Under the pieces are notes generated by a model. It ran no database searches, had not been told where the DNA came from, and worked only from the letters and a program-made list of their open reading frames with translations. 51,152 nucleotides of DNA from positions 1-51,152 of the forward strand of contig NZ_CAMFLA010000027.1 of assembly GCF_945957525.1 (NCBI RefSeq). The letters run 5' to 3'. Each line of letters starts with the position of its first letter. Positions within the stretch are counted from its first letter, which is position 1. Below are positions 27,177 to 35,397 of this stretch, one piece after another. The stretch is from an uncultured Aquitalea sp. (lineage in GTDB: Bacteria > Pseudomonadota > Gammaproteobacteria > Burkholderiales > Chromobacteriaceae). A program made the position numbers and the translations under genes.

Positions 27177-27206
27177 ACGCCGCGCGCTCACCGCAGCGTG
27201 CGGCGT
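27177..27206 (+). terminator. Probable terminator after the TauD-family gene
   Basis: The 12-bp stem ACGCCGCGCGCT/AGCGTGCGGCGT (one G-U pair) has a 6-nt loop but only a short T run after it. It lies 33 bases after the stop codon. Confidence 0.5.
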
Positions 27207-27233
27207 TTGGCTATTCGGGCTCTGCTGCAGGGC

Positions 27234-27292
27234 AAACCGAATAAGCTTTGCGCATTTTCTTGGTTGGGTCGCGACGGGGCGACGATTAGATT
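27234..27292 (+). promoter_or_regulatory. sbp promoter with shared sulfur-block motif
   Basis: AAACCGAATAAGCTTTGC (27234-27251) differs at one base from the tauD-side copy. TGGTT again follows after 9 bases (27261-27265), and a -10-like TAGATT starts exactly 35 bases after the motif (27287-27292), the same spacing as upstream of the TauD-family gene. Confidence 0.6.
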
Positions 27293-27324
27293 CGGCTTTT
27301 CTACCGTTTGTCTGAGGATGTTTC

Positions 27325-28326
27325 ATGAAACCGATCGCGCGATTGGCGCTTATCGCCGGCGTTTTGCTGGGAAACGCCGGACTGGCTCTGGCTGATGTCA
27401 CACTGCTGAACGTGTCCTACGACCCCACCCGCGAGTTTTATCAGGATTACAACGCCCAATTTGCCAAATACTGGAAAAGCAAGACCGGCGAGACCGTCAC
27501 CATCAAGCAATCGCACGGTGGCAGCGGCAAGCAGGCCCGCTCGGTGATAGATGGTCTGGACGCCGATGTGGTGACGCTGGCGCTGGGGCTGGACATTGAT
27601 GAAATCAGCAACAAAGCGGGGCTGATCGATCCCAAATGGCAGCAACGTTTGCCGAACCACGCCTCGCCGTACTCTTCCACCATTGTGTTTCTGGTGCGCA
27701 AGGGCAATCCGAAAGGCATACGCGACTGGGGCGACCTGGCCAAACCTGGTGTGGAAATCGTTACCCCCAATCCGAAAACCGGCGGCGGGGCGCGCTGGAA
27801 CTATCTGGCGGCCTGGGGTTACGCGCTGAAGCAGCCCGGCGGCAATGAAGCCAAGGCGCAAGATTTCGTCAAGCGGCTGTACGGCAACGTCAAGGTGCTG
27901 GATTCCGGCGCGCGCGGTTCGCTGATTACCTTCACCCAGCGCAATATCGGCGATGTGCTGATCTCATGGGAAAACGAAGCTTTTCTGGCCACCAAAGAGC
28001 TGGGGCCGGACAAATACGACATCGTGACGCCGTCCGTTTCCATTCTGGCTGAGCCGCCGGTGAGCGTGGTGGACAAGGTGGTGGACCGCAAGGGCACGCG
28101 CAAGGTGGCCGAGGCCTATCTGAAAAACCTGTACACGCCCGAGGCGCAGGAGCTGGCCGCCCGCCATTACTACCGCCCGCGCGATCCTAAAGTAGCGGCC
28201 CGTTACGCCGACCGTTTCAGCAAGGTGAAGCTGTTTACTGTGGAGCAGCTGTTTGGCGGCTGGGCGCGCGCGCAGAAGACCCACTTTGACGATGGCGGCG
28301 TGTTCGACCAGATCCAGCCGCATTGA
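27325..28326 (+). CDS. sbp: Sulfate ABC transporter substrate-binding protein
   Basis: A 333-residue periplasmic sulfate/thiosulfate-binding protein (Sbp/CysP family). A signal peptide ends at [10 protein letters not shown]. The family blocks [53 protein letters not shown]-type sequence (here [16 protein letters not shown]) and [13 protein letters not shown] are all present. The membrane and ATPase genes of a sulfate ABC system (cysTWA) are not adjacent, so this is an orphan binding protein in the window. A GAGGA ribosome-binding site and the shared upstream motif suggest control by sulfur limitation. Confidence 0.93.
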   Translation: MKPIARLALIAGVLLGNAGLALADVTLLNVSYDPTREFYQDYNAQFAKYWKSKTGETVTIKQSHGGSGKQARSVIDGLDADVVTLALGLDIDEISNKAGLIDPKWQQRLPNHASPYSSTIVFLVRKGNPKGIRDWGDLAKPGVEIVTPNPKTGGGARWNYLAAWGYALKQPGGNEAKAQDFVKRLYGNVKVLDSGARGSLITFTQRNIGDVLISWENEAFLATKELGPDKYDIVTPSVSILAEPPVSVVDKVVDRKGTRKVAEAYLKNLYTPEAQELAARHYYRPRDPKVAARYADRFSKVKLFTVEQLFGGWARAQKTHFDDGGVFDQIQPH

Positions 28327-28380
28327 GCAGAGCCTGGGTCTAAGCAGCACTGCCTCATGTGAAACAGGCAGGCATTGCGA

Positions 28381-28407
28381 AAAAGCCATCGCTTGTCGGT
28401 GGCTTTT
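28381..28407 (+). terminator. sbp terminator
   Basis: The stem AAAAGCCATCG/CGGTGGCTTTT (one G-U pair) with a 5-nt loop lies 54 bases after the sbp stop codon. Confidence 0.75.
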
Positions 28408-28504
28408 CATTTGCCGGCGGAGCTGGCAAAAAACGGCCGGCATATTATCCGGCCTAGAGCAAAGGAGGAAAACAGAAACCGACAGGGTAGGGGGCTGCCT
28501 TGTC

Positions 28505-28528
28505 GGTGGCGCAAGCCACCCTTTTTTT
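28505..28528 (+). terminator. Orphan terminator upstream of sulP
   Basis: GGTGGC-GCAA-GCCACC followed by C and seven T residues is a clear rho-independent terminator, about 100 bases beyond the sbp terminator and about 220 bases before sulP. With no gene between the two, it may end a small RNA or act in a leader. Confidence 0.7.
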
Positions 28529-28744
28529 ATTGTGCAAGGCTGCCGTCAGGCCCGCCGGCAATCGCCCTGTCAAACCGTTTTCCCGGCGCGGTATTCCTGA
28601 TTTGGCCGCGAAGGGCTGCGCCGACTGACGCGGCTGGATCAAACAAGACGGGACGGGTGGTTGACCCTGACAGCCGTCATGGCACTATGATTGATAAAGA
28701 AACAAGCATCTGCTTGGGTTTGTGATCATCAGAAGGGGGCGGGA

Positions 28745-30484
28745 GTGATTGCTTTTCTGGAAGCGCAGCGCGCGGGTTTGTTCCGCCGGGACAACTGGGC
28801 GGGCAACATCACGGCGGGCATCGTGGTGGGCGTGGTGGCGCTGCCCTTGTCGATGGCTTTCGCCATTGCCTCCGGCGCGCGGCCGGAACAGGGCCTGTAC
28901 ACGGCCATTATCGGCGGACTGTTTGTGTCCCTTTTTGGCGGCAGCCGGCTGCAAATTGCCGGGCCTACCGGCGCCTTTATCGCCATTCTTTCCGGCATCA
29001 CGCTCAAATACGGCATCAGTGGTTTGCAGCTGGCCACCCTGATGGCGGGCATCATCCTGCTGTGCATGGGCGCGGCCCGGATGGGGGGCGTGATCAAATT
29101 CATTCCGGACCCGGTCATTGTCGGCTTCACCGCCGGCATCGGTGTCATCATCTTTGTGGGGCAGTGGAAGGACTTCTTCGGTTTGCCAGCGGTTGGCGGC
29201 CTGCACTTCCACGAAAAATTCTGGCATTTGCTGGAGGCGCTGCCACATCTGCACCTGGCCACCACCGCACTGGCTGTTTTCAGCCTGGCGCTGGTGCTGC
29301 TGACGCCGCGCATTCCTTATCTGTGCAAGGCGCCCGGCCCGCTGGTGGCCATGCTGGCAGCCACATTGGTGCAATCTCTTTTTCATTTTGACGGCGTCGC
29401 CACCATCGGCAGCACCTTTGGCGGCATTCCTGGTGGTTTGCCGAAGCCCGCCTTGCCTAGCGTGAGCATGACGCAGGTCGTGGAGCTGATCGGCCCGGCC
29501 TTCGCCATCGCCATGCTGGGGGCGATTGAATCCCTGCTGTCCGCCGTGGTGGCGGACGGTATGGCGGGCACCAAGCATGACTCCAATCAGGAACTGATCG
29601 GGCAGGGGCTGGCCAATATCGCCGCGCCGTTGCTGGGCGGCTTCGCCGCCACCGGCGCCATCGCCCGTACCGCCACCAATATCCGCAATGGCGGCACCAG
29701 CCCGCTGGCCGGCATCGTGCATGCGGCGGCGCTATTGTGCATCATTTTGTTTCTTGCGCCACTGGCCGCCAATATTCCGCTGGCGGTGTTGTCGGCTATT
29801 CTTTTTGTCGTGGCCTACAACATGAGCGAGCTGGGTCACTTTGCGCATATGCTGCGGCGCGCGCCCAGAGCCGATGTGGCCATTTTGCTGATTACCTTTT
29901 TCCTGACGGTGTTCACCGATCTGGTGCTGGCTGTGAACATCGGCGTCACCCTGGCCATCCTGCAGTTCATGCGGCGCATGACCGAATCGGTGGAAGTGCA
30001 GCAACTGAGCGATCAGGCCTTGAAACTGGAGCTGTTCAGCCAGGGCCTGTTCAGCCTGCCGCCCGGTGTGCTGGTTTATGAAATCGACGGCCCGTTTTTC
30101 TTTGGCGCAGTGGAAAACTTTGAACGGGCCTTGCTGCAGACGCATACCGACCCGGACATTCTCATCCTGCGCTTGCGGCGCGTGCCTTTCACCGATATCA
30201 CCGGCATACAGACGCTGGAAGAAGCCATCGTCAAACTGCAGAAACGCGGCGTGCGCGTGATGTTGTGCGAGGCGAACGAACGAGTGCAAAGCAAGCTGGA
30301 AAAAGCCGGCATTCTTGAAAGGTTGGCCGAAGGCGATTACGCCGACGACTTTGCCACCCTGTTGGAGCGTGCGGACGGCATCAGCGGCGGCAAGGAGGAG
30401 GGGCACAGGCTGGACGCCAACGCGCGCGGCCTGATTGAAACCAGTCGAGTGTTCTTCCGCAATGAGGACAACAACAAGCACTAG
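28745..30484 (+). CDS. SulP-family anion transporter with STAS domain
   Basis: A 579-residue inner-membrane transporter. I chose the GTG at 28745 because a GGGGGCGGGA ribosome-binding site lies just before it; a TTG at 28691 would add 18 residues. About ten or more hydrophobic segments include SulP signatures such as LPLSMAFAIASGARPEQGLYTAIIGG and GPTGAF. A C-terminal STAS domain begins near VLVYEIDGPFFFGAVENFE. SulP proteins carry sulfate, bicarbonate or dicarboxylates; the neighbours favour sulfate, but bicarbonate remains possible. A complete motif copy (30319-30334) lies in the coding sequence and encodes part of ERLAEG. Confidence 0.88.
   Translation: MIAFLEAQRAGLFRRDNWAGNITAGIVVGVVALPLSMAFAIASGARPEQGLYTAIIGGLFVSLFGGSRLQIAGPTGAFIAILSGITLKYGISGLQLATLMAGIILLCMGAARMGGVIKFIPDPVIVGFTAGIGVIIFVGQWKDFFGLPAVGGLHFHEKFWHLLEALPHLHLATTALAVFSLALVLLTPRIPYLCKAPGPLVAMLAATLVQSLFHFDGVATIGSTFGGIPGGLPKPALPSVSMTQVVELIGPAFAIAMLGAIESLLSAVVADGMAGTKHDSNQELIGQGLANIAAPLLGGFAATGAIARTATNIRNGGTSPLAGIVHAAALLCIILFLAPLAANIPLAVLSAILFVVAYNMSELGHFAHMLRRAPRADVAILLITFFLTVFTDLVLAVNIGVTLAILQFMRRMTESVEVQQLSDQALKLELFSQGLFSLPPGVLVYEIDGPFFFGAVENFERALLQTHTDPDILILRLRRVPFTDITGIQTLEEAIVKLQKRGVRVMLCEANERVQSKLEKAGILERLAEGDYADDFATLLERADGISGGKEEGHRLDANARGLIETSRVFFRNEDNNKH
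30319..30334 (+). repeat. Uptake-sequence-like motif inside sulP
   Basis: A full AAGGTTGGCCGAAGGC copy lies within the STAS-domain coding region, in frame as Arg-Leu-Ala-Glu-Gly. Its presence inside an ordinary gene argues against a purely terminator role for the motif. Confidence 0.7.
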
Positions 30485-30532
30485 CCCGCGCTGTGGGCAA
30501 GGGGCGCTTGTCCTGAGCAGCATTCCGCAGAA

Positions 30533-30560
30533 AACAGGCCTGCCATGCGGCAGGCCTGTT
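30533..30560. terminator. Bidirectional terminator between sulP and cytochrome c peroxidase
   Basis: A perfect 12-bp stem AACAGGCCTGCC/GGCAGGCCTGTT with an ATGC loop lies between convergent genes. T runs are short on both sides (TTTT on the minus strand). Confidence 0.75.
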
Positions 30561-30588
30561 GCGTTTGCTCATTTGTCTGGGCGGACAA

Positions 30589-31596
30589 TCAGTTGAACGG
30601 AGTGGGTTTGGGCGTTTTGTTGCTGGAGGGTGGCAGGATGGGCAGCACGATTTGCGGCTGCTTGCCGGTGAGTGTGTTCAGGAAGGCGACAATATCGCCC
30701 ACTTCTTGCTGACTGAACTCTCTGCCCAGTTGCAGTTTGCCCATGGTGGCGACAGCGGCTTCCAGCGTGGGCGCGCCGGCATCATGGAAGTAAGGCGCGC
30801 GCAAAGCCACGTTGCGCAGCGAGGGCACTTTGAACGTCATGCGGTCAGCGTCCTTGCCTGTCACGCCAATGCGCCCTTGCGCCGGATTGCTGGTTTGATA
30901 CGGCGCAACCAGGCCCATCTTCTGGAAGGAGTTGCCGCCCACTGCCGGTCCATTGTGACAAGCGACGCAACCGGCGGTCTTGAAGGTTTGATAGCCGCGT
31001 ACTTCCTGCGCCGACAGTGCTTTCTTGTCGCCCTTCAACCATTGATCGAAACGCGCGTCCGGCGTGACCAGGGTTTCTTCAAAAGCGGCGATGGCGCGGG
31101 TAACGTCTTCCATGCTGATACTTTTACTGCCAAACACTTTATCGAACTCATTCACGTACTGCGGGATGGAACGCAATACATCCAGCGCCAGTACGTGATT
31201 GGAAGCCATTTCCTTGGGGTTAGCGATCGGGCCGCTGGCCTGCTCTTCCAGAGATTTGGCGCGGCCATCCCAGAATTGGGCCACGTTCATGCTGGAATTC
31301 AATACCGATGGCGAGCGTATGGGGCCTTGCTGCCAATGGTCGCCAATTGAGGAGGGCAGATTGTCGCTGCCGCCGGTGGATAAATTGTGACAGGAATTGC
31401 AGGAAATAAAGCCGGATTTGGATAGGCGCGGTTCAAAAAACAGTTTTTTGCCCAATTCCACCAGTGCGGGGTTTTTGACAACCGCTTTGGGAATGGGTTG
31501 AATGGGCTCGCTTTGAATGGATGGCGCGGCCAGGCTGACGCCGGACGCCAATAAAAGCGGAAGAACAAGGCCAAGTGCTTTCACGAGTTTCATCAT
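30589..31596 (-). CDS. Di-haem cytochrome c peroxidase
   Basis: A 335-residue periplasmic peroxidase of the CcpA/MauG family that reduces hydrogen peroxide using cytochrome c electrons. The start at 31596 begins a clean signal peptide (MMKLVKALGLVLPLLLASGVSLAA); an ATG at 31629 would spoil it. Two haem motifs are present: CNSCH (Cys66, Cys69, His70) and CVACH (Cys210, Cys213, His214). The spacing fits bacterial CCP rather than MauG-specific proteins. It is monocistronic. In related bacteria such genes are often controlled by FNR/ANR, but I found no good site upstream. Confidence 0.9.
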   Translation of the reverse strand: MMKLVKALGLVLPLLLASGVSLAAPSIQSEPIQPIPKAVVKNPALVELGKKLFFEPRLSKSGFISCNSCHNLSTGGSDNLPSSIGDHWQQGPIRSPSVLNSSMNVAQFWDGRAKSLEEQASGPIANPKEMASNHVLALDVLRSIPQYVNEFDKVFGSKSISMEDVTRAIAAFEETLVTPDARFDQWLKGDKKALSAQEVRGYQTFKTAGCVACHNGPAVGGNSFQKMGLVAPYQTSNPAQGRIGVTGKDADRMTFKVPSLRNVALRAPYFHDAGAPTLEAAVATMGKLQLGREFSQQEVGDIVAFLNTLTGKQPQIVLPILPPSSNKTPKPTPFN

Positions 31597-32064
31597 AATG
31601 TCCCACGGTGGAAAAATGACGGCACCCATGCCTCACGGTGTTTTTATGAATGGATTTGCGCCCGAATAGGGGTTGATTCAACGGGCGCGCATTAATATTG
31701 ACTGATCGGGCATGGGTTTCATTGCCCTCACAATGATGGTTTTTTAAATGGGCCTATTTGTGACAGGTCAAATAAAAACCCAAAGCTTGCCTCAGTTTCA
31801 ATTGATTATTGCAATCAATGCAATAGCATAAAGTTATGAACATCTGCGTGAGCGCCAGTTTCTCGCTTCGGCCAGAGGTTTTCAGCGATAGCGTCTACAC
31901 AATGGGGAAAGGCCAATTCAGGAAAATTGCCTGCCAGGTTTAATGAAATGCCGGCCTGGATTGAACAACCAGCAGGAACTCATCGCCGCAGCAGCCGTTA
32001 GGGCAGGCCATGAAAGCCAGTCGCAGTCAGTCGTGGATATCGGCCTGCCGGCGCAGGCAAGGGG
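31597..32064. other. Intergenic region upstream of the peroxidase gene
   Basis: An AT-rich 468-base stretch between the peroxidase start and the end of the photolyase operon. It contains nested palindromes TTGATTATTGCAATCAA (31803-31819) and ATTGCAATCAATGCAAT, and TTTGTGACAGGTCAAA (about 31757-31772), which only distantly resembles an FNR or CRP site. No gene is supportable and no clear terminator for the operon was seen. Confidence 0.4.
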
Positions 32065-33603
32065 CTAGTCATCGGCTAGCGGCAGGCCCAATTGCTGTTG
32101 GAATGCCGTCGCGGCGTTGCCTCGCCGTGCTGCCGGGACGGCTTGCCGCGATCCATGGCGATTCACAACAGCGGCTTTGCCGGCCCGAACAGCAGGCTGC
32201 TTGCGCAAGCCATGCAGTCTTTGCTTGGCCGCGCGCGTGGCGCTTTCCAGCTCCACCGGCGGCTTGGCCGGCCAGCCTGCCTGGTCCAGCCCGTAGCGTT
32301 GGCGAAGCTCATCCGGCATTTTCCAGGGCTCGAACAGCCAGACATCCGGCACTTGTCGCAGCGCCGGCAGCCAGCGCCTAACAAAGCGACCCTGCGGGTC
32401 ATGGTCCATCGCCTGCTTGACCGGGTTGTAGACACGGGTGGCGTTGATGCCGGTGGTGCCGGACTGCATTTGCAACTGACTCCAGTGAATACCGGGCTCG
32501 TAGTCCAGAAAGGCGCGCGCCAGCCACAGACCAACCGGCCGCCAGTGCAGCCACAGGGGATAGGCCGCCACGGAAACCAGCATGGCCCGCATGCGGAAGT
32601 TGAGCCAGCCGGTGTGGTTGAGCATGGCCACGCAGGCATCCACCAGCGGCCAGCCGGTGCGTCCCGCCATCAGGGCGGCGAGCTGCGCTTCGTTGTGTTC
32701 GTTCTCGCGCAAGCCGTCGTAGCCGCGATGCATATTGCGCCATTCGATCTCCGGCTCGGATTCCAGCTTCTGCATGAAATGGCAATGCCAGTGCAGGCGG
32801 CTGATAAAGGCTTGCAGGCCTTTGCGCTGGCGGGTGTTTTCCTTCGGCAAACGCGCCATCTGGCGACGGGTGGCCTGCACGATTTCCCGCAGGCTGAGGC
32901 AGCCGGCGGCCAGGTAGGGCGACAGGCGCGAGCAGGCTGTGGGTGCGGAGAGTGGAGAGGAAATGCCGCCACGGTACTGTGCGCTGCGCTGTTCGAGAAA
33001 ATCCCGCAGCACCGCGATGGCGCGTCGTCGTCCGCCGAGTTGCCGCGCTGGCGGGTTGAAGGGAAACACACCTAGCTCTTCGGCCGTGGGCCAGGTTTGC
33101 GAGGGCTGCGGCAAAGGAATGCCGCTCAGTGACGGTGCCGGCAGGCAGGGCTGCGCGACAAAGCTTTCCCAGCGCGCTGCCCAGCCATCGCGATTGGTCA
33201 GCCTACGGATGACGCCGGTTTGTGGATATTCGCGCCAGACTACACCGCGCCGCAGGCACCAGCGCGCCACGGCTTTGTCCCGTTCAAAGGTAAAACCGTT
33301 GCCGGTTTCTTCATGCGAGTAGAGCGCGGTGAACGGCGCTGCGCGGTGGAGTTGTTCCAGCACGGCAACGGGTTCGCCGATGCGGACCAGCAGCTTGCCG
33401 CCGCGATGCGCCAGCGAGTCGGACAGATCTTGCAAGCATTCCAGCATGAAATGGTAGTGCTGGCTGGAGGCGTCGGCTTGCCGCCACAGGTCTGGCTCGA
33501 TGATGTAGAGACACAGCAGACGCCCATCGATGCTGGCTGCCGTCAATGCGGCATGGTCGTGCAGACGCAGGTCGCGTTTGAACCAGACCACGCCGTAGCT
33601 CAC
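32065..33603 (-). CDS. Deoxyribodipyrimidine photolyase / cryptochrome family protein
   Basis: A 512-residue flavoprotein of the photolyase family, last gene of the 13-gene operon. The Rossmann-like N-terminal antenna domain starts VVWFKRDLRLHDHAALTAA. The FAD-binding helical domain has HWHCHFMQKLESEPEIEWR, TGWPLVDACVAMLNHTGWLNFRMR and WSQLQMQSGTTGINATRVYNP, the strongly conserved flavin-site region. The GTG start at 33603 overlaps the previous gene's stop (GTGA); the longer upstream frame lies wholly within that gene. It is probably a light-driven repair enzyme for pyrimidine dimers. Which photolyase class, and whether repair or signalling, needs alignment. Confidence 0.85.
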   Translation of the reverse strand: MSYGVVWFKRDLRLHDHAALTAASIDGRLLCLYIIEPDLWRQADASSQHYHFMLECLQDLSDSLAHRGGKLLVRIGEPVAVLEQLHRAAPFTALYSHEETGNGFTFERDKAVARWCLRRGVVWREYPQTGVIRRLTNRDGWAARWESFVAQPCLPAPSLSGIPLPQPSQTWPTAEELGVFPFNPPARQLGGRRRAIAVLRDFLEQRSAQYRGGISSPLSAPTACSRLSPYLAAGCLSLREIVQATRRQMARLPKENTRQRKGLQAFISRLHWHCHFMQKLESEPEIEWRNMHRGYDGLRENEHNEAQLAALMAGRTGWPLVDACVAMLNHTGWLNFRMRAMLVSVAAYPLWLHWRPVGLWLARAFLDYEPGIHWSQLQMQSGTTGINATRVYNPVKQAMDHDPQGRFVRRWLPALRQVPDVWLFEPWKMPDELRQRYGLDQAGWPAKPPVELESATRAAKQRLHGLRKQPAVRAGKAAVVNRHGSRQAVPAARRGNAATAFQQQLGLPLADD

Positions 33604-34577
33604 TTTGCTGCCCGCTCCATCGCTTGATTGGCCAAGTGCCGGCCGCTGAGCCAGGCGCCTTCCACTTTGCCGCCATGCAGCCAGTCTCCGCACAGGCCAA
33701 TACCCAGCTCCGAGCTCCAGGCGCTACCGGTGTCGGTGGCATTGCAATCCGCATAGCGCCAGCGATGCGCACTGAAGACGGCGGCGGGAGGGCCGCCGAG
33801 TTGGCCGAAGGCCGCCAGCAGAGCGTGCGCCACGGTGTCCGCATCATCTTCAAGATGTTCGGCGCTCCATGCTGCATTGGCTTGCAATACCCAGCATTCG
33901 AGCCCGCTGCGACCCGGTTTGCTGTTGTTGCGGGCCAGCCAGCGCAGTGGGCCCGCATTGACGAAGGCAGCATCGAAGCCGAGTGAGGCCGGTGCTGCCG
34001 GCTGCGCCATGACCGTCCAGCATGGCAACATGCTGTGGGCTGCGGCCAGCGCGGACAGCGCTGGACAGGCTTCCTTCAGCAGGGCGGCTGCTTGCGGCGA
34101 AGGCGTCGCCACCAACACTTGCGCATAGAGGCCCGGCAGCAAGCCGTGCTCCGCGCTGGCCAGTCGCCAGCCACCGGTTTCACGGGTCAAGGCCTTGATG
34201 GTGTGGGCGGTGTGAACCTCCAGTCCGGTCGCCAGGGCTTTGGCCGGTGCGGACATGCCCGGCACGCCGACATAGCGCAGCGGGGCGTCATGTGCGGGGA
34301 CGCGGCTGTCGCCCAGCACAGCAGGGAGGGTCTGCCAGACGGCGATGGCACCGGCGTCCAGCCAGTGCAGCACTTGCCGCTGGAAGTCCGGGTGGCGGGC
34401 GGTAAAGTACTGCGCGCCGTGATCGGCCTGCCAGTCCGGGCCGCGACGCGTGCACAGGCGTCCGCCCAGCCCGCGGCTTTTATCGAACACGACGACATGA
34501 TGGCCGGCGTCGCGCAGGGCGGCGGCACAGGAAAGGCCGGCGATGCCGGCGCCGATAATGGCGATGGATTTGCTCAT
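33600..34577 (-). CDS. NAD(P)/FAD-dependent oxidoreductase, renalase-like
   Basis: A 325-residue flavoprotein beginning with a Rossmann FAD motif (IAIIGAGIAGLSCAAALRDAGHHVVVFDKS), then GLGGRLCTRR and DHGAQYFTAR, which mark the renalase-like branch of the amine-oxidase fold. The C-terminal GLCGDWLHGGKVEGAWLSGRHLA closes the FAD site. It is coupled to the photolyase gene by a four-base overlap and follows the TIGR02450 gene by 26 bases. Families of this type recur beside photolyases, but the substrate is not known. One motif copy lies in antisense (33800-33812). Confidence 0.8.
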   Translation of the reverse strand: MSKSIAIIGAGIAGLSCAAALRDAGHHVVVFDKSRGLGGRLCTRRGPDWQADHGAQYFTARHPDFQRQVLHWLDAGAIAVWQTLPAVLGDSRVPAHDAPLRYVGVPGMSAPAKALATGLEVHTAHTIKALTRETGGWRLASAEHGLLPGLYAQVLVATPSPQAAALLKEACPALSALAAAHSMLPCWTVMAQPAAPASLGFDAAFVNAGPLRWLARNNSKPGRSGLECWVLQANAAWSAEHLEDDADTVAHALLAAFGQLGGPPAAVFSAHRWRYADCNATDTGSAWSSELGIGLCGDWLHGGKVEGAWLSGRHLANQAMERAAK

Positions 34578-34603
34578 GGGGTTCCGGTTTTAAAGTGCGA
34601 GTA

Positions 34604-34828
34604 TCAATGCCAGCCTTGCCGCCAGCGTTCGGCGTCGGTCAGCGTTTTCCAGGGGATGATGCGGCTGCGTCGGCTATAGACCGCTTCCAACTCCACTTCG
34701 GTAATGGGTGCTTGCGGGTCTTCAGGCTGCAACAACCGCACCACCAGAAAGTGTTTTTCCTTGTTTTGCGGCTGCAGCGCGGTCCATTTGCTCAACAGCA
34801 GCTTGCGTGGATTGAGTTTGACGCCCAT
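34604..34828 (-). CDS. TIGR02450-family Trp-rich small protein
   Basis: A 74-residue protein beginning MGVKLNPRKLLLSKWTALQP, then NKEKHFLVVRL and a C-terminal RIIPWKTLTDAERWRQGWH. This pattern (NPxKLLLSKWTAxxPxxKEKHF, with conserved tryptophans) marks a family I know only as a conserved Trp-rich hypothetical often encoded near photolyase genes. It is three bases after the lipocalin gene. No membrane or signal sequence. Function unknown. Confidence 0.8.
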   Translation of the reverse strand: MGVKLNPRKLLLSKWTALQPQNKEKHFLVVRLLQPEDPQAPITEVELEAVYSRRSRIIPWKTLTDAERWRQGWH

Positions 34829-34831
34829 GGC

Positions 34832-35374
34832 TCAGCCGTCGCTGCGGGTCTGGCCGACGCGAATCAGCTGGTCGGTGTCAAAGCCCAGTTGCCGCGCCTG
34901 CATCAACAGCCGGGCCACCACCTCATCCGGCAAGCGTTTTTCCCGCGCCAGAATCCAGAGATAGGAATGGTCGTTGCCCGCCACCATGGACCAGCGGTAA
35001 TCCGGATCGAGCGCCACGACGTGGTAGCCGCCGTAGAAGGGGCCGAAGAAGGATACTTTCAGCGAGGCGCTGTGCGGGTCGCCGTTGAACAGTGCCTTGC
35101 CTTCCGCCTGTTTCCAGCGACCGGTTTCGCCGTCATGACCGCGATTGATGACGCGGACGCTGCCGTCCGCTTGCGGCGTATAACTGGCGCTGACATCGCT
35201 CAGGCCACGCTCGAAACTGTGGTCCAGGCGGGCGATTTCATACCACTTGCCGCTGTAGCGCTGCAAATCAAAACCGCTAACCGGTGTGATGCCCGGCGGC
35301 GGCAGGGTGGAGCAGGCGGACAGCAGCAAGCCGCAGCCTATGAGCAGGAGACGGGACAATCTGGGCAGACGCAT
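34832..35374 (-). CDS. blc: Lipocalin-family outer-membrane lipoprotein (Blc-like)
   Basis: A 180-residue bacterial lipocalin. The start at 35374 has an AAGGAA ribosome-binding site and opens a lipoprotein signal (LLLIGCGLLLSACS, lipobox LSAC). The lipocalin signature GKWYEIARLDHSFERGL and later VVALDPDYRWSMV and SYLWILAREKRLP are present. E. coli Blc binds fatty acids and lysophospholipids at the outer membrane. In this operon, beside a CFA-like enzyme, it may handle damaged or modified lipids. Confidence 0.9.
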   Translation of the reverse strand: MRLPRLSRLLLIGCGLLLSACSTLPPPGITPVSGFDLQRYSGKWYEIARLDHSFERGLSDVSASYTPQADGSVRVINRGHDGETGRWKQAEGKALFNGDPHSASLKVSFFGPFYGGYHVVALDPDYRWSMVAGNDHSYLWILAREKRLPDEVVARLLMQARQLGFDTDQLIRVGQTRSDG

Positions 35375-35397
35375 GGTGGTTTCCTTGGTCAAGAGGT

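Larger units (their letters stand above)
28327..28744. other. sbp-sulP intergenic region with two terminator-like hairpins
   Basis: No supportable protein gene is seen. It holds the sbp terminator (28381-28407), a GGCCGG/CCGGCC hairpin near 28433-28455 and a second strong terminator (28505-28528). The DNA between the two terminators is therefore bracketed like a small RNA gene. The last bases before sulP carry its purine-rich ribosome-binding site. Confidence 0.5.

Noticed and set aside
31757-31819. FNR/ANR site before the cytochrome c peroxidase gene
   Set aside because: TTTGTGACAGGTCAAA has about three mismatches to TTGAT-N4-ATCAA, and TTGATTATTGCAATCAA has 7 rather than 4 spacer bases.
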